Positions 44,309-55,698 of a stretch of 64,000 bases of DNA are shown piece by piece. The number at the start of each line of letters is the position of its first letter. Position 1 is the first letter of the stretch. The stretch spans positions 1 through 64,000 of the forward strand of contig NZ_JASSVM010000001.1 of assembly GCF_030541005.1 (NCBI RefSeq), read 5' to 3'. The notes under the pieces were generated by a model that was not told the DNA's origin, made no database searches, and worked only from the letters and a program-made list of their open reading frames with translations. Both the position numbers and the translations under genes were made by a program. The DNA is from Marinobacter sp. SS5-14b. GTDB lineage: Bacteria; Pseudomonadota; Gammaproteobacteria; Pseudomonadales; Oleiphilaceae.

Positions 44309-44527
44309 TCAGGAGGACGCTCCGTGTCTTCGTTTCGGTCTGGCGCTATCAACACGGGTAGCCTTGGAGTGGAGACGAAGCCCCAATGGAAAAGACTTGG
44401 ATCGGACGCCGCTGGGCCCCGTTGTGAAATGCACCTCGTCAAGAGAAAGGCGAGGGGCTGGCTGCTTGGCGATTAATCTCTTTGCGAGAGTGCTTTTACC
44501 AGCGCCAGCATTTTCAAGAAGTACCCG
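44309..44527 (-). pseudogene. P-loop nucleotide kinase remnant
   Basis: On the minus strand this gap reads VLLENAGAGKSTLAKRLIAKQ, a clear Walker A of small P-loop kinase-like ATPases, followed by PAPRLSLDEVHFTTG. The continuation expected in this family, RRPIQ after the G, is present only in another frame, so a frameshift lies near 44410. Two stop codons stand directly before the first codons and no start codon is present, so the 5' end is lost at the attC-like site next to it. The gene is broken at both ends. Confidence 0.6.
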
Positions 44528-44550
44528 TTATTACCGTGCTATCTTTCCTG

Positions 44551-44606
44551 GCTAACGCAGAAGGCGGTGGCGCGCTTTAGCGCGTCCGCTGGCCCGACTT
44601 GTTAGC
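44551..44606 (-). other. attC-like integron recombination site
   Basis: On the minus strand a 56-base segment begins GCTAACAAGTCG and ends TGCGTTAGC. The ends pair (GCTAAC/GTTAGC). The interior forms a stem CGCGC-TTTA-GCGCG with a further CCGC/GCGG pairing and unequal bulges, as in attC sites. It deviates from the RYYYAAC/GTTRRRY consensus by one base at each end. It lies at the 3' end of the toxin-antitoxin pair, and the antitoxin stop codon sits in its loop, the arrangement expected of a gene cassette. No integrase gene is in the window. Confidence 0.5.
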
Positions 44607-44879
44607 ACAGATGTCTTTGAGGCCGCCGGATACATACTTGTGCAGTACACTGGAAACCAGGGACTGGTAAGGAAGTCCCTCTTCTAGGGCTCGACGTTGC
44701 AGTGCTTCCAGATCTCGACTGGAGATGCGTATATTGATCCGCTTGTCCTTCTTGAACGTTTCTTCCGCTGCCTTCGTCAAGTACTCCCGACGATCGGCAT
44801 CCAGATCTGACTCGAACTCTCCGGATTCGTAAGCCTCCAGCAGTTCTTGCTCTTCGGGATCTAATTTGGTCTTAGCCAT
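44577..44879 (-). CDS. antitoxin, BrnA/CopG-type
   Basis: This is a 100-residue acidic-then-basic protein. The C-terminal half INIRISSRDLEALQRRALEEGLPYQSLVSSVLHKYVSG is a ribbon-helix-helix DNA-binding domain; the N-terminal part (LDPEEQELLEAYESGEFES) is the toxin-neutralising arm typical of BrnA-like antitoxins. It follows the toxin gene with one base between, in the toxin-first order usual for brnTA. It would repress its own operon and block the toxin. The stop lies in an attC-like site. Confidence 0.82.
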   Translation of the reverse strand: MAKTKLDPEEQELLEAYESGEFESDLDADRREYLTKAAEETFKKDKRINIRISSRDLEALQRRALEEGLPYQSLVSSVLHKYVSGGLKDICANKSGQRTR

Positions 44880-44880
44880 G

Positions 44881-45153
44881 CTACCTCCCTAGAAATTTCT
44901 TGGTGGCCTTGCGACTGGGGATGACCGTCTTGAGAAAAATTTCGCTATCATTTTCGACGTACGGTACCAGCCAGGCGTAATCGTCAACCCGAACTACAAG
45001 CAGGCGTTGGTTCGGATACTTGTCCTTGTTGGGGTGAGGTCCATCATCAAGTAAACCACCAGACTGAAGAGCAAACAGGACATCTTCGAAGGAAACTCCG
45101 CGCTCGCTCATCAACTGCTGGTTCTTTTCAGCATTCCAGTTAACTTGCTTCAT
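44881..45153 (-). CDS. toxin, BrnT-like ribonuclease fold
   Basis: This is a 90-residue protein. The N-terminal VNWNAEKNQQLMSERGVSFEDVLFAL matches the helix-forming start of BrnT toxins (usually NxxKxxxNxxKHGVSFEEA), and LLVVRVDDYAWLVPYVENDSEIFLKTVIPSRKATKKFL is the beta sheet carrying the basic active-site residues of RelE-like RNases. The toxin would cleave mRNA when the antitoxin is lost. It is co-transcribed with the downstream ribbon-helix-helix antitoxin. It stabilises the cassette or the accessory patch. Confidence 0.8.
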   Translation of the reverse strand: MKQVNWNAEKNQQLMSERGVSFEDVLFALQSGGLLDDGPHPNKDKYPNQRLLVVRVDDYAWLVPYVENDSEIFLKTVIPSRKATKKFLGR

Positions 45154-45242
45154 AGGACGAGTCTAGCAGAGTGTGTGCCTATTGGCATCCCGGGCGATGC
45201 GTGTCCACTGAATTGGGGGAAGTCCACGTCCTAATTGACTGG

Positions 45243-45701
45243 TTAACTGGCGCTACCACCGTAGTATAACCTCAGCACCTTATGACGGTGCTTGAAGATG
45301 AACCGGTAAACAGGTGCCAGAATGTATGACAATAAAGGTAACCGACACTGGAACTCGACGGTATCGGTAACCCGATATGATGCCCCGCTTCTATCGATAC
45401 TTCGACGATGGTGCCACGACTTATTGGTCAAAGAACTGGACTTCTCCGCAAAACCCAATTGACGATCGACACTTTGCAGAAAGAAATTGTGTCGATCTAT
45501 GGGGAAAATACCGAACAGAAGTATCCAGCTTGAAAAGAGCACTTTGCCTGTGGGCCACTCGAAAATTGCCTTGCTTGACCATTCCGGAGGCGCCGTCATA
45601 TGTACGAAAGGGCCCAGTTCCCCATTCACTCCGTCCATGGTGAGCAGCCCCATGACATCTTCTGGGTTGAGGTCCAGGTTGCTCGATACTTGAAATTTCA
45701 T
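45243..45701 (-). CDS. SRPBCC/START-fold-like protein
   Basis: This is a 152-residue protein with the order of strands found in the SRPBCC (polyketide cyclase/START) superfamily: MKFQVSSNLDLNPEDVMGLL, the middle IFEWPTGKVLFSSWILLFGIFPIDRHNFFLQSV and the C-terminal helix LLSYILAPVYRFIFKHRHKVLRLYY. Such domains hold hydrophobic ligands in a deep pocket. No partner is evident; it lies in the accessory patch between the TA pair and the small membrane protein gene. Confidence 0.6.
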   Translation of the reverse strand: MKFQVSSNLDLNPEDVMGLLTMDGVNGELGPFVHMTAPPEWSSKAIFEWPTGKVLFSSWILLFGIFPIDRHNFFLQSVDRQLGFAEKSSSLTNKSWHHRRSIDRSGASYRVTDTVEFQCRLPLLSYILAPVYRFIFKHRHKVLRLYYGGSAS

Positions 45702-45824
45702 TGTGGCTTTCCGTGGCAGTTAACGCTCAAGCTCAGCTGGGGAGAAGGCTCATATGTTCTGCGCATTGCTCAGGCCAAATTCCCGGAAGAGGCCCATCGG
45801 GCCGGAACGAATTTAATGCACTGA

Positions 45825-46157
45825 TTATGTGGTGCGCGGCGCAAATATGATGATTGCCATACCCAACAAGGCAACACCTGAGCCAACCAAGTCCCAGGCG
45901 GTTGGACGAATGCCATCCACCGCCCATAGCCAGAGTATGGCCATGAATATATAAACGCCACCATAGGCAGCATAGACCCTGCCAGCGGCGGTGGGGTGCA
46001 ATGACAGTAACCAGGCGAATGCCGCAAGACTCAGCGCGCCGGGCACCAAAAGCCAGATAGTTTTGCCCTCGCGCAGCCAGAGGTAAGGCAAATAACAGCC
46101 GACAATTTCTGCCAATGCGGTAACGAGAAAAAGGCCAATGGTTTTCAAATCAGGCAA
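45825..46157 (-). CDS. YnfA family (UPF0060) four-helix membrane protein
   Basis: This is a 110-residue protein that is almost entirely hydrophobic, with four helices, and matches the YnfA/UPF0060 pattern throughout: [37 protein letters not shown] and [33 protein letters not shown]. The family is related to small multidrug resistance carriers; some members have been linked to efflux, but the function is uncertain. Its neighbours do not clarify its role. Confidence 0.88.
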   Translation of the reverse strand: MPDLKTIGLFLVTALAEIVGCYLPYLWLREGKTIWLLVPGALSLAAFAWLLSLHPTAAGRVYAAYGGVYIFMAILWLWAVDGIRPTAWDLVGSGVALLGMAIIIFAPRTT

Positions 46158-46391
46158 AAGAACCTACTCCTTGGCAGTAATACATAACGGTAATTAGATA
46201 ACGGTCACACCGCCAACAAACCCGCGACCGCTCCACAATCACGCCTTGGTTTGTAAGCTAATCAACAAAATAGCCCATGAATCATACCCCTGCAAAGCAG
46301 CTGGCCAGAATTCTCGTAATATCGATGCGTAAAACGAAGCGCGCTTCATGATTACAACTCCCCCCAAGGCAAAGTCGTCCGCAGAAACAGA

Positions 46392-46416
46392 AAACCCCGG
46401 CACAAGGCCGGGGTTT
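46392..46416 (-). terminator. terminator at the end of the leucine operon
   Basis: A perfect ten-base stem, AAACCCCGGC with GCCGGGGTTT, has a five-base loop. Read on the minus strand it is followed by TTTTCTGTTTCTG. It lies 29 bases after the stop of the acyl-CoA synthetase gene that ends the liu operon. The remaining 230 bases of this gap show no gene. Confidence 0.85.
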
Positions 46417-46444
46417 GAAGGGTGCGACTGGAGCAGGGGATGGC

Positions 46445-48133
46445 CTACTTCCTCAACCCCATCTCCTCAATGGAAATCTCCCGCATCTTGAACTTCTGAA
46501 TTTTCCCGGTGACGGTCATCGGGAAGGCATCCACAAACTTGTAGTTCTTTGGAATCTTGAAGTGGGCGATCTTGCCTTTGCAGAAGGCTTGCAGGTCTTC
46601 TGCGGTGACCGGTGCGGCGTCGGGTGACAGTTTTACCCAGGCAATGAGTTCTTCGCCGTATTTTTCATCGGGTATGCCGGTTACCTGCACGTCTTCGATG
46701 GCGGGGTGGGTGTAGAGGAATTCTTCGATTTCTTTCGGGTAGATGTTCTCGCCACCGCGAATCACCATGTCTTTGATGCGGCCAACGATCTGGATGTAGC
46801 CGTCTTCGTCCATGGTGGCCAGGTCGCCGGTGTGCATCCAGCCGGCGTTGTCGATGGCTTCGTGGGTTTTCTCTTCGTTGTTCCAGTATTTCAGCATCAC
46901 GCTGTAGCCGCGCGTGCAGAGTTCGCCGATTTCGCCCCGGGGCACCACGTTGCCGGTGCCGGGGTCGACGAGTTTGGTTTCCAGATGGGGTTGGGTTCGG
47001 CCTACGGTGGTGACCTGTTTCTCGAACGGGTCATGGGAGCTGGTCTGGGTGGAGACCGGGCTGGTTTCGGTCATGCCGTAGGCGATCTGCACTTCTTTCA
47101 TGTTCATCTTGCCGTTGACCTTCTTCATCACCTCAGCCGGGCAGATGGAGCCGGCCATGATGCCGGTGCGCAGGGTGGAAAGGTCGTAGGTGTCGAACTC
47201 CGGGTCGGCCAGTTCGGCGATGAACATGGTGGGTACGCCGTACAGAGCGGTGGCTTTTTCCTGATGCACGGCCTGCAGTACGGTTTTGGGGTCAAAGCCT
47301 TCGCCCGGGTAGATCATGGCGGTGCCGTGGGTGATGCAACCCAGGTTGCCCATCACCATGCCGAAGCAGTGGTACAGGGGCACGGGGATGACCAGCCGGT
47401 CGTTCTCGGTCAGGCGCTGGCTTTCACCCACAAAGTAGCCGTTGTTCAGGATGTTGTGGTGGGTGAGGGTGGCGCCTTTCGGGTTACCAGTGGTGCCGGA
47501 GGTAAACTGAATGTTGATGGGGTCATCAAACTGCAGCTCACCCTGGCGTTCGCTCAGGTCGGTCTCGGAGACCTGATTGGCGAAGCCGATAAACTCTTTC
47601 CAGGTCCACATGCCTTCGTGTTTGTCTTCGTGCATGTTGATCACGGCGCGCAGGTCTGGCAGGTGATCGGCTTTGAGTTTGCCGGGGGCGCTGCGTTTCA
47701 GCTCCGGCGCCAGCTCGTAGATCATTTGCCGGTAGTTGGAGGCTTTGAAGGCGTCTGCGGTGACCAGGGTGGTGATGCCGGCCAGGTTGAGGGCGTATTG
47801 CAGTTCGTGCACGCCGTAAGCCGGGTTGATGTTGACCAGGATGGCGCCGATTTTGGCGGTGGCGAACTGGGTAACGGTCCATTCATACCGGTTGGGGGAC
47901 CAGATGCCCACGCGGTCGCCGCGTTTGACGCCGATGGCCATGAAGGCCCGGGCGGCTTCGTTGACCTTCTCGACAAACTCTTTGTAGGTCCAGCGTATGT
48001 CCTGGTGCAAGCACACCAAGGCGTCGTTGTTGGGGAACTTGTCGGCGGTGCGGTCGAGCATGTCGCCAATGGTCATGCCCAGCAGGGGCTTGTCGGCGAT
48101 GCCACTGGTATAGCTTGGGAGAGTCTTGCTCAT
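46445..48133 (-). CDS. AMP-forming acyl-CoA synthetase
   Basis: This is a 562-residue ANL-family enzyme. Motifs: the phosphate loop [20 protein letters not shown] near 200-219, [15 protein letters not shown], the hinge [40 protein letters not shown] and the catalytic lysine in [14 protein letters not shown]. It resembles the fatty-acid/medium-chain synthetases seen near liu operons. Being the last gene of that operon, it may activate isovalerate or other short acids for the leucine pathway. It starts 52 bases after the AhpD-like gene. Confidence 0.85.
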   Translation of the reverse strand: MSKTLPSYTSGIADKPLLGMTIGDMLDRTADKFPNNDALVCLHQDIRWTYKEFVEKVNEAARAFMAIGVKRGDRVGIWSPNRYEWTVTQFATAKIGAILVNINPAYGVHELQYALNLAGITTLVTADAFKASNYRQMIYELAPELKRSAPGKLKADHLPDLRAVINMHEDKHEGMWTWKEFIGFANQVSETDLSERQGELQFDDPINIQFTSGTTGNPKGATLTHHNILNNGYFVGESQRLTENDRLVIPVPLYHCFGMVMGNLGCITHGTAMIYPGEGFDPKTVLQAVHQEKATALYGVPTMFIAELADPEFDTYDLSTLRTGIMAGSICPAEVMKKVNGKMNMKEVQIAYGMTETSPVSTQTSSHDPFEKQVTTVGRTQPHLETKLVDPGTGNVVPRGEIGELCTRGYSVMLKYWNNEEKTHEAIDNAGWMHTGDLATMDEDGYIQIVGRIKDMVIRGGENIYPKEIEEFLYTHPAIEDVQVTGIPDEKYGEELIAWVKLSPDAAPVTAEDLQAFCKGKIAHFKIPKNYKFVDAFPMTVTGKIQKFKMREISIEEMGLRK

Positions 48134-48185
48134 TTCTCTGCCTCCATTGTTTTTGTAGTTGAGGGCGAGCAGGGTTGGATTCCTG

Positions 48186-48761
48186 CTAGCGACTCTGGCT
48201 GTGGTATTCGGGGTTCGGTTGCATATCGCTGGCGATGGCCACGCGATTGGACATGTTGTAGAAGCCGATCAGGTTGCTCAGGTCCCAGATGCCCCGGTCG
48301 CTGAGGCCGGCGTCTCGCAGGGCCTGGGTGTGCTCTTCGGTGACGAGGGCGGGTGTGCGGGTGAGCAGGGAGGCGAAATCGAGCATGGCGCGCTGGCGCT
48401 GGTCGAGTTTGGCGCTGCGGTAGTTCATCACCAAGTGTTCGCCCAGGATTGGGTCGCCGCTCAGTACCCGCACGGCGGCGCCGTGTGCGACCAGGCAGTA
48501 GAAGCATTTGTTCTCTGAGGAGACGACAACGGCCACCATTTCCCGCTCGAGTTTGCTGAGTTCACTTTCGCCCATCATGAGTTCGTTGTAGAGGCGGGTG
48601 AAGCCTTCGAGCTGTTTGAGGTTGTGGCTATAGGCGGTGAGTACGTTGGGGATCATGCCGAGTTTCTCCTGGCAGATCTGGAAGTACTTTTGGGTGTCTT
48701 CGGGCATGTCGCTGATCTCCGGGATGGGGAGATCGAGGGCCACTACGTTTTTGTTGCTCAT
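48186..48761 (-). CDS. peroxidase-related protein of the AhpD/carboxymuconolactone decarboxylase family
   Basis: This is a 191-residue AhpD-fold protein, starting at the ATG at 48759-48761 with AGGAG seven bases before; longer frames enter the B1 palindrome. The redox motif is [16 protein letters not shown] near 95-110, with two Cys and a His. Relatives reduce peroxides together with a thiol donor. It lies between HMG-CoA lyase and the terminal acyl-CoA synthetase of the leucine operon. Its role in that pathway is not obvious and could be protective. Confidence 0.82.
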   Translation of the reverse strand: MSNKNVVALDLPIPEISDMPEDTQKYFQICQEKLGMIPNVLTAYSHNLKQLEGFTRLYNELMMGESELSKLEREMVAVVVSSENKCFYCLVAHGAAVRVLSGDPILGEHLVMNYRSAKLDQRQRAMLDFASLLTRTPALVTEEHTQALRDAGLSDRGIWDLSNLIGFYNMSNRVAIASDMQPNPEYHSQSR

Positions 48762-48793
48762 TTTTGGGCTCCTAGCCTGCTTGATTCTGGGTG

Positions 48794-48901
48794 GTGGAGG
48801 GCGGGTACTCCTTCCCGGGACACGCTGTGAATACGTCCTTGTACGCTTGGCTGCAGCATCCATGCTGCAGACAGTCCCGGGAAGGAGTACCCGCCCTCCA
48901 C
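48794..48901. repeat. family B palindrome, copy B1
   Basis: Arms at 48794-48820 and 48875-48901 are perfect 27-base complements (starting GTGGAGGGCGGGTACTCC). The 54-base loop contains a second palindrome, CTGCAGCAT CC ATGCTGCAG, at 48851-48870 and a shorter TAC/GTA pairing before it. It lies inside the leucine operon, between the lyase and AhpD-like genes. The loop aligns with that of the copy at 54290 (shared ACGCT, TCC, TGT, CGCTT, CATCCATG). Confidence 0.85.
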
Positions 48902-48906
48902 TTTGA

Positions 48907-49815
48907 TCATTGGCAGTTTCCGCCTAATGCCTGGCCGACTTTTGAGCCGTTATGGCGGTTCAGTTGGTTGCTGATCCAGTCGCCGGTGGCTACTAACTTT
49001 TCGAGATCAACGCCCGTTTCTATACCCAGGCCGTTCAGCAGGTATAGCACGTCTTCGGTGGCTACGTTGCCGGAGGCGCCTTTGGCGTAAGGGCAGCCGC
49101 CTAGGCCGGCGACGGAGGCGTCGATGATCGAGACGCCTTCTTCCAGCACCGCGTACAGGTTGGCCAAAGCCTGGCCGTAGGTGTCGTGGAAGTGGGCCGC
49201 GAGCTTGTCCATGGGTACGTGGGCGGAGACAGCTTCGAGCATGCGTTTGGCTTTTAACGGGGTGCCCACGCCGATGGTGTCGCCCAGGGAGATTTCGTGG
49301 CAGCCCATGTCGTACAGGGCCTTGGCCACGTTAGCCACCTGTTCCGGGGCGATGTCGCCTTCGTACGGGCAGCCCATGACGGTGGAAACATAACCGCGCA
49401 CGGGGATGCCGTGTTGGCGGGCTTGTTCGATCACCGGGGCAAAGCGTTCGAGGCTTTCGGCGATGGTGCAGTTGATGTTCTTTTTGGTGAAGCTTTCGGA
49501 GGCGGCGCCGAACACGGCGACTTCATCTGCTTTCGCGGCCAGCGCGCCCTCGAAGCCTTTCAGGTTGGGGGTGAGGGCGGAGTAGCGAACGCCAGCCTTG
49601 CGGTTGATGCCGGCCATCACGTCGGCCGCGTCACCCATTTGTGGTACCCATTTCGGGGACACGAAGCTAGCGGCCTCGATGTGGCTCAGGCCGCTGTCGG
49701 CCAGGCGGTCAATCAGGCCGGTTTTGATGGCGGTGGCAATCACCGCGCCGGGCTCGTTCTGGAGTCCGTCCCTGGGGCTCATCTCAACCAGGCGTACCTG
49801 TTTGGGAAAGGCCAT
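48907..49815 (-). CDS. liuE: hydroxymethylglutaryl-CoA lyase
   Basis: This is a 302-residue TIM-barrel lyase that splits 3-hydroxy-3-methylglutaryl-CoA into acetyl-CoA and acetoacetate, the last step of leucine breakdown. Metal and substrate residues appear in [15 protein letters not shown] near the start, [14 protein letters not shown] with the metal His pair, and the catalytic-cysteine loop [24 protein letters not shown]. Its start codon overlaps the stop of liuD by one base. The B1 palindrome follows six bases before the next feature. Confidence 0.93.
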   Translation of the reverse strand: MAFPKQVRLVEMSPRDGLQNEPGAVIATAIKTGLIDRLADSGLSHIEAASFVSPKWVPQMGDAADVMAGINRKAGVRYSALTPNLKGFEGALAAKADEVAVFGAASESFTKKNINCTIAESLERFAPVIEQARQHGIPVRGYVSTVMGCPYEGDIAPEQVANVAKALYDMGCHEISLGDTIGVGTPLKAKRMLEAVSAHVPMDKLAAHFHDTYGQALANLYAVLEEGVSIIDASVAGLGGCPYAKGASGNVATEDVLYLLNGLGIETGVDLEKLVATGDWISNQLNRHNGSKVGQALGGNCQ

Positions 49816-51818
49816 CAGCTGGCCTCCTCTTCTGCGTCTTCGGTCACTTCAATGGCGATCAGCTCGGCGCCTTCGGACACCTGGTCTCCTTCAGCGAAGA
49901 AGATCTCGATGACCACGCCGTCGGCCGGGGCCTTGATGGCGTGTTCCATTTTCATGGCTTCCATGATTACCAGGCTCTGGCCAGCGGTCACCGTGTCGCC
50001 CACTTTGACCTGCACGGCCACGATGGCGCCGTTCATGGGCGCGGCCAGGCTGCCGTCGCCGGCCATTTCTTCGAAGCCGTAAGTTTCTTTGTAGACGGTG
50101 CAGTTGAAGGTGTCGCCTTCGTAAAACAGCACCAGTTGGTCGTTGTGCAGGTTGCCGTGGATGCTGATGCGATGGCCGTTGATGACCGCCTGCAGGTAGT
50201 CGTCGTCCAGTTTGGCCGTGAGGTTGTACACACTGCCGCCAACGTAGACCTGGTAGCGGTCGTCCCGCTCCAGAATTTTCAGGTCGTGAATCTCTTCGCC
50301 AACCTGCAACTGTAATGGCTGGGCGTATTCGGAGTTCATGCGCCAGCTGTTCTGGCGGGCGAAGGGCGACCAGGGATCTGTGCTGATCACTTCCCGGGAT
50401 TTGCGCTGTTCCAGCACAAAGCCGGCGGCCAGTACCAGGGCCTTGTGGGTATCGAGTTTTGATTTCGGGAACAACAGCTCTCGGTGGTCGTCGATAAAAC
50501 CGGTGGTCAGGTCGGCTTCCCGGAACGGCTGGGCATCGGCCAGGGCGTGCAGGAAGCGGATGTTGGTTTTGACGCCGGCAATGCGGTAGTGCTCCAGGGC
50601 CTGGACCATGCGGTTGATGGCCTGGTCGCGGGTTTCGTCCCACACGATGAGTTTGGCGATCATCGGATCGTAATGGATGCTGATCTCGTCGCCTTCGGTC
50701 ACGCCGGTATCCACCCGCACGTGGGCGCTTTCATCCGGCGTGCTGAGGTAGCGCAGGTTGCCGGTGGCGGGCAGGAAATCCTGGTCCGGGTCTTCGGCGT
50801 AGATGCGGGCTTCCAGGGCGTGGCCCCGGGTTTTTACCTGGGATTGTTCCAATGGCAACGGCTCACCCCAGGCCACTTTCAGCTGCCATTCCACCAGATC
50901 CTGGCCGGTGACCATTTCGGTGACCGGGTGCTCCACCTGCAGGCGGGTGTTCATTTCCATAAAGAAGAAGGAGCCGTCTACGTCGTAGAGGAATTCGACG
51001 GTGCCGGCGCCCACGTAGTTGATGGCTTGGGCGGCTTTGACAGCGGCTTCGCCCATGGCTTTGCGGGTTTCTTCACTCAGGCCCGGCGCCGGGGCTTCTT
51101 CCAGTACTTTCTGGTGGCGGCGCTGCACGGAGCAGTCGCGCTCGGCCAGGTACACGCCGTGGCCTTCCTGATCACAGAACACCTGAATTTCCACATGGCG
51201 CGGCTGGGTCAGGTAACGTTCGATGAGCATGTCCGGGTTGCCGAAGGCGTTCTTGGATTCCCGTTTGGCGGCGGCCAGGGCATCGTCGAAGTCTTCCATG
51301 CGCTCGACCACGCGCATGCCTTTACCGCCACCGCCGGCGACGGCTTTCAGTAGTAGCGGGAAGCCGCACTTTTCGGCCTCGATGCGCAGGGTATCCGGGG
51401 ACTGGTCGTCACCGTGGTAACCCGGCACCAGGGGCACGCCGGCTTTTTCCATGATGGCTTTGGCGGCGGATTTGGAGCCCATGGCGGCGATGGCCGAGGA
51501 GGGCGGTCCGATGAACACGATGTTGTTGGCTTCGCAGGCTTCGGCGAACTGGGTGTTCTCGGACAGAAAACCGTAGCCTGGGTGGATGGCCTGGGCGCCG
51601 CTTTCCTTTGCCACTTCGATGATCTTGTCGGCCCGAAGGTAGCTTTCCGAGCTGGCGGCCGGGCCGATGTTGAAGGCTTCGTCGGCCATGGCCACGTGCC
51701 GGGCGTCGGCGTCTGCATCTGAGTAAACGGCGACCACACGGATGCCCATGCGGTGGGCGGTCTGGATAATCCGGCAGGCGATTTCGCCGCGGTTGGCAAT
51801 TAAGATTTTGCTGAACAT
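49815..51818 (-). CDS. liuD: 3-methylcrotonyl-CoA carboxylase, biotin-containing alpha subunit
   Basis: This is a 667-residue biotin carboxylase/carrier protein that carboxylates 3-methylcrotonyl-CoA together with LiuB. In order: biotin carboxylase N-domain ([16 protein letters not shown]), ATP-grasp domain with the glycine-rich [14 protein letters not shown] loop, C-domain with [16 protein letters not shown], a linker, and the biotinyl domain with the biotin-bearing Lys in [15 protein letters not shown] near residue 620. It is complete. It lies between liuC and liuE with a five-base gap and a one-base overlap. Confidence 0.93.
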   Translation of the reverse strand: MFSKILIANRGEIACRIIQTAHRMGIRVVAVYSDADADARHVAMADEAFNIGPAASSESYLRADKIIEVAKESGAQAIHPGYGFLSENTQFAEACEANNIVFIGPPSSAIAAMGSKSAAKAIMEKAGVPLVPGYHGDDQSPDTLRIEAEKCGFPLLLKAVAGGGGKGMRVVERMEDFDDALAAAKRESKNAFGNPDMLIERYLTQPRHVEIQVFCDQEGHGVYLAERDCSVQRRHQKVLEEAPAPGLSEETRKAMGEAAVKAAQAINYVGAGTVEFLYDVDGSFFFMEMNTRLQVEHPVTEMVTGQDLVEWQLKVAWGEPLPLEQSQVKTRGHALEARIYAEDPDQDFLPATGNLRYLSTPDESAHVRVDTGVTEGDEISIHYDPMIAKLIVWDETRDQAINRMVQALEHYRIAGVKTNIRFLHALADAQPFREADLTTGFIDDHRELLFPKSKLDTHKALVLAAGFVLEQRKSREVISTDPWSPFARQNSWRMNSEYAQPLQLQVGEEIHDLKILERDDRYQVYVGGSVYNLTAKLDDDYLQAVINGHRISIHGNLHNDQLVLFYEGDTFNCTVYKETYGFEEMAGDGSLAAPMNGAIVAVQVKVGDTVTAGQSLVIMEAMKMEHAIKAPADGVVIEIFFAEGDQVSEGAELIAIEVTEDAEEEAS

Positions 51819-51823
51819 TGTTG

Positions 51824-52627
51824 TTATTCCTCCGGAACCCAGTTGGCCTTGCGTTTGTTCAGGAAGGCGTTGAGCCCTTCCTGACCCTCTGCACCCACCC
51901 GGATGTCCGCGATGCGTTGTGCGGTGTCGTCGATCACGTCTTTGCTGATGACTTTATGGCTGACGGCGAAGACCAGATCTTTGGCGGCTTTCATCGCCTC
52001 GGGGCCATTGAGGGCCAGCTGCAGCAGGAGTTCGTCGCAGCGGCGCTCCATGGCGGCTTCGTCCTCACACACTTCGTGCACCAGGCCAAAGAGTTCGGCT
52101 TGCTGGGCCGTGAAGATTTCCGCGGTAATAAAGTAGCGCCGGGCCTGGCGCTCACCGATGGCGCGCACCACGTAGGGGCTGATCACGGCGGGAATCAGGC
52201 CCAGTTTGACTTCGCTCAGGCAGAAGCTGGCTTTCTCGGTGGCCAATACGATGTCGCAACAGGCGGCCAGACCAACAGCGCCTCCAAAGGCGGCACCCTG
52301 AACCAGGCCGATCACCGGCTTGGACAGGTGGTTGAGCACGTTCATCAGCCGCGCCAGCTGCCGCGAGTCGTCCAGGTTCTCCTGTCGGCTGTTGTCCGCC
52401 ATGCGGCGCATCCAGCCCAGATCCGCCCCGGCGGAGAAGTGTTTGCCTTCGGAGCGCAGGATGACAACGTGGGTGTTGTTGTCTGCGTCTACCTGTTCCA
52501 GCGCTTTGATCAGTTGCTGGATGATCACGTCGTCAAAGGCGTTGCGTTTGTCAGGGTGGTTTAGGATTACCTCGGTGACACCCTTGGCGCGGTGGTTGAG
52601 GCGAACCGCTGGTTCCTGATCGGTCAT
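51824..52627 (-). CDS. liuC: 3-methylglutaconyl-CoA hydratase
   Basis: This is a 267-residue crotonase-fold hydratase converting 3-methylglutaconyl-CoA to HMG-CoA. The oxyanion loops are HFSAGADLGWMRRMADNSRQE near 66-86 and VQGAAFGGAVGLAACCDIVLATEKASFCLSEVKLGLIP, the GLIP type seen in LiuC. The start is chosen at the ATG at 52625-52627 since GGAGG stands eight bases before it; an ATG six codons upstream overlaps the liuB stop. It lies between the two carboxylase genes, as in other liu operons. Confidence 0.9.
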   Translation of the reverse strand: MTDQEPAVRLNHRAKGVTEVILNHPDKRNAFDDVIIQQLIKALEQVDADNNTHVVILRSEGKHFSAGADLGWMRRMADNSRQENLDDSRQLARLMNVLNHLSKPVIGLVQGAAFGGAVGLAACCDIVLATEKASFCLSEVKLGLIPAVISPYVVRAIGERQARRYFITAEIFTAQQAELFGLVHEVCEDEAAMERRCDELLLQLALNGPEAMKAAKDLVFAVSHKVISKDVIDDTAQRIADIRVGAEGQEGLNAFLNKRKANWVPEE

Positions 52628-52641
52628 GGCGATGTCCTCCA

Positions 52642-54249
<1,608 letters not shown>

Positions 54250-54289
54250 TTTAATAGTCCGTGCATCGGCCCTTTTGTGGGGGCGCGGC

Positions 54290-54391
54290 GCTGGCAGGAT
54301 GCCCTTCCGGGAAACGCTACGAGCACATCCATGTGCGCTTCGCTTCGGCCATCCATGGCCTTCGAGATTCCCGGAAGGGCATCCTGCCAGC
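54290..54391. repeat. family B palindrome, copy B2
   Basis: Arms at 54290-54313 and 54368-54391 are perfect 24-base complements (starting GCTGGCAGGATGCCC). The loop holds two small hairpins with CC at the turn: GCACAT CC ATGTGC at 54322-54335 and GGCCAT CC ATGGCC at 54347-54360. It lies between liuA and liuB, on the operon transcript. The loop aligns with B1, but the arms are different in sequence. Confidence 0.88.
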
Positions 54392-54481
54392 ACCTTGTCT
54401 GACTTTAGGTGCTGGCCGTCTGGGTAATTGTGCTTTCCGCAGGGCCTCGTTTGAGTCGGTCAGTGATTTCCGCGCAAAACT

Positions 54482-55648
54482 CTATTTGTTCAGAAACAGC
54501 TCTCGTCCGATCAGCATCCGTCGGATTTCAGACGTGCCCGCGCCGATTTCGTAGAGTTTGGCGTCTCGCAGCAGGCGGCCGGTGGGGTAGTCGTTGATGT
54601 AGCCGTTGCCGCCCAGCAGCTGGATGGCGTCCAGGGCGAGTTTGGTAGCCATTTCGGCGGAGTAGAGGATGGCGCCGGCGGCGTCTTTGCGGGTGGTTTC
54701 ACCGCGGTCGGCGGACATGGCGACCATGTAAACGTAAGATTTGGCGGTGTTCATCCAGGTGTACATGTCGGCGACTTTGCCCTGTACCAGTTCGAATTCG
54801 CCGATGGCCTGGCCGAATTGTTTGCGTTCGCGGATGTAGGGGACGACGACGTCCATGGCGGCTTGCATGAGGCCCAGTGGGCCGCCGGAGAGTACCAGGC
54901 GTTCGTAGTCGAGGCCGCTCATCAGGACTTTGGCGCCGTTGCCTTCGCCGCCGAGGATGTTTTCACGGGGTACTTTGCAGTCTTCGAACACTAGTTCGCA
55001 GGTGTTGGAGCCGCGCATGCCGAGTTTGTCGAGTTTCTGGTGGCGGCTGAAGCCGGGGGCGTCGCGTTCTACGATGAAGGCGGTGACGCCTTTGGAGCCG
55101 GCTTTGACGTCGGTTTTGGCGTAGATGACGTAGGTGTTTGCGTCGGGGCCGTTGGTGATCCACATTTTGTTGCCGTTGAGCACGAAGTGGTCGCCTTCGT
55201 CGCGGGCAGAGAGTTTCATGGAGATGACGTCGGAGCCGGCGTTGGGCTCAGACATGGCCAGGGCGCCGATGTGTTCGCCGCTGACCAGCTTCGGCAGGTA
55301 TTTCTGCTTCTGTTCTTCGGTGCCGTTGCGGTGAATCTGGTTCACGCACAGGTTGGAGTGGGCGCCGTAGGACAGGCCAACAGAGGCGGAGGCGCGGCTG
55401 ATTTCTTCCATGGCGATGACGTGTGCCAGGTAGCCCATGTCGGAGCCGCCGTATTCTTCACTCACGGTGATACCCAGCAGGCCCATGTCGCCCATTTTCC
55501 GCCAGAGGTCCATGGGGAACTCGTTGTTGCGGTCAATGTCTTCGGCGCGGGGTGCGATTTCAGCGGCGGCGAAGCCGTTAATCTGTTCGCGCAGCATGTC
55601 GAGGGTTTCACCGAGGCCGAAGTTGAGTTCTGAGTATTGTGATTTCAT
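54482..55648 (-). CDS. liuA: isovaleryl-CoA dehydrogenase
   Basis: This is a 388-residue flavin acyl-CoA dehydrogenase that oxidises isovaleryl-CoA to 3-methylcrotonyl-CoA. Sequence signs: [32 protein letters not shown]/substrate block [19 protein letters not shown], the isovaleryl-specific [24 protein letters not shown], which supplies the base in this subfamily, and the tail [39 protein letters not shown]. It is the first structural gene after liuR in the operon. Confidence 0.93.
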   Translation of the reverse strand: MKSQYSELNFGLGETLDMLREQINGFAAAEIAPRAEDIDRNNEFPMDLWRKMGDMGLLGITVSEEYGGSDMGYLAHVIAMEEISRASASVGLSYGAHSNLCVNQIHRNGTEEQKQKYLPKLVSGEHIGALAMSEPNAGSDVISMKLSARDEGDHFVLNGNKMWITNGPDANTYVIYAKTDVKAGSKGVTAFIVERDAPGFSRHQKLDKLGMRGSNTCELVFEDCKVPRENILGGEGNGAKVLMSGLDYERLVLSGGPLGLMQAAMDVVVPYIRERKQFGQAIGEFELVQGKVADMYTWMNTAKSYVYMVAMSADRGETTRKDAAGAILYSAEMATKLALDAIQLLGGNGYINDYPTGRLLRDAKLYEIGAGTSEIRRMLIGRELFLNK

Positions 55649-55698
55649 TGTTGTCTGCCTTGTTGTTATTCAATGGGGTTCTGAGTTCGCAGCCACCC

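Noticed and set aside
46706-48304. Long open frame antisense to the acyl-CoA synthetase of the leucine operon, and similar long antisense frames at 52780-54216 and 9649-10989.
   Set aside because: These lie opposite genes with clear family motifs and arise from GC-rich codon bias at third positions. Their translations are low-complexity (rich in Gly, Val, His, Ala) without recognisable domains.
54250-54393. An N-terminal extension of liuB giving a 583-residue protein.
   Set aside because: The extra residues are encoded by the B2 palindrome and the real protein start, [15 protein letters not shown], matches the usual beginning of the family.
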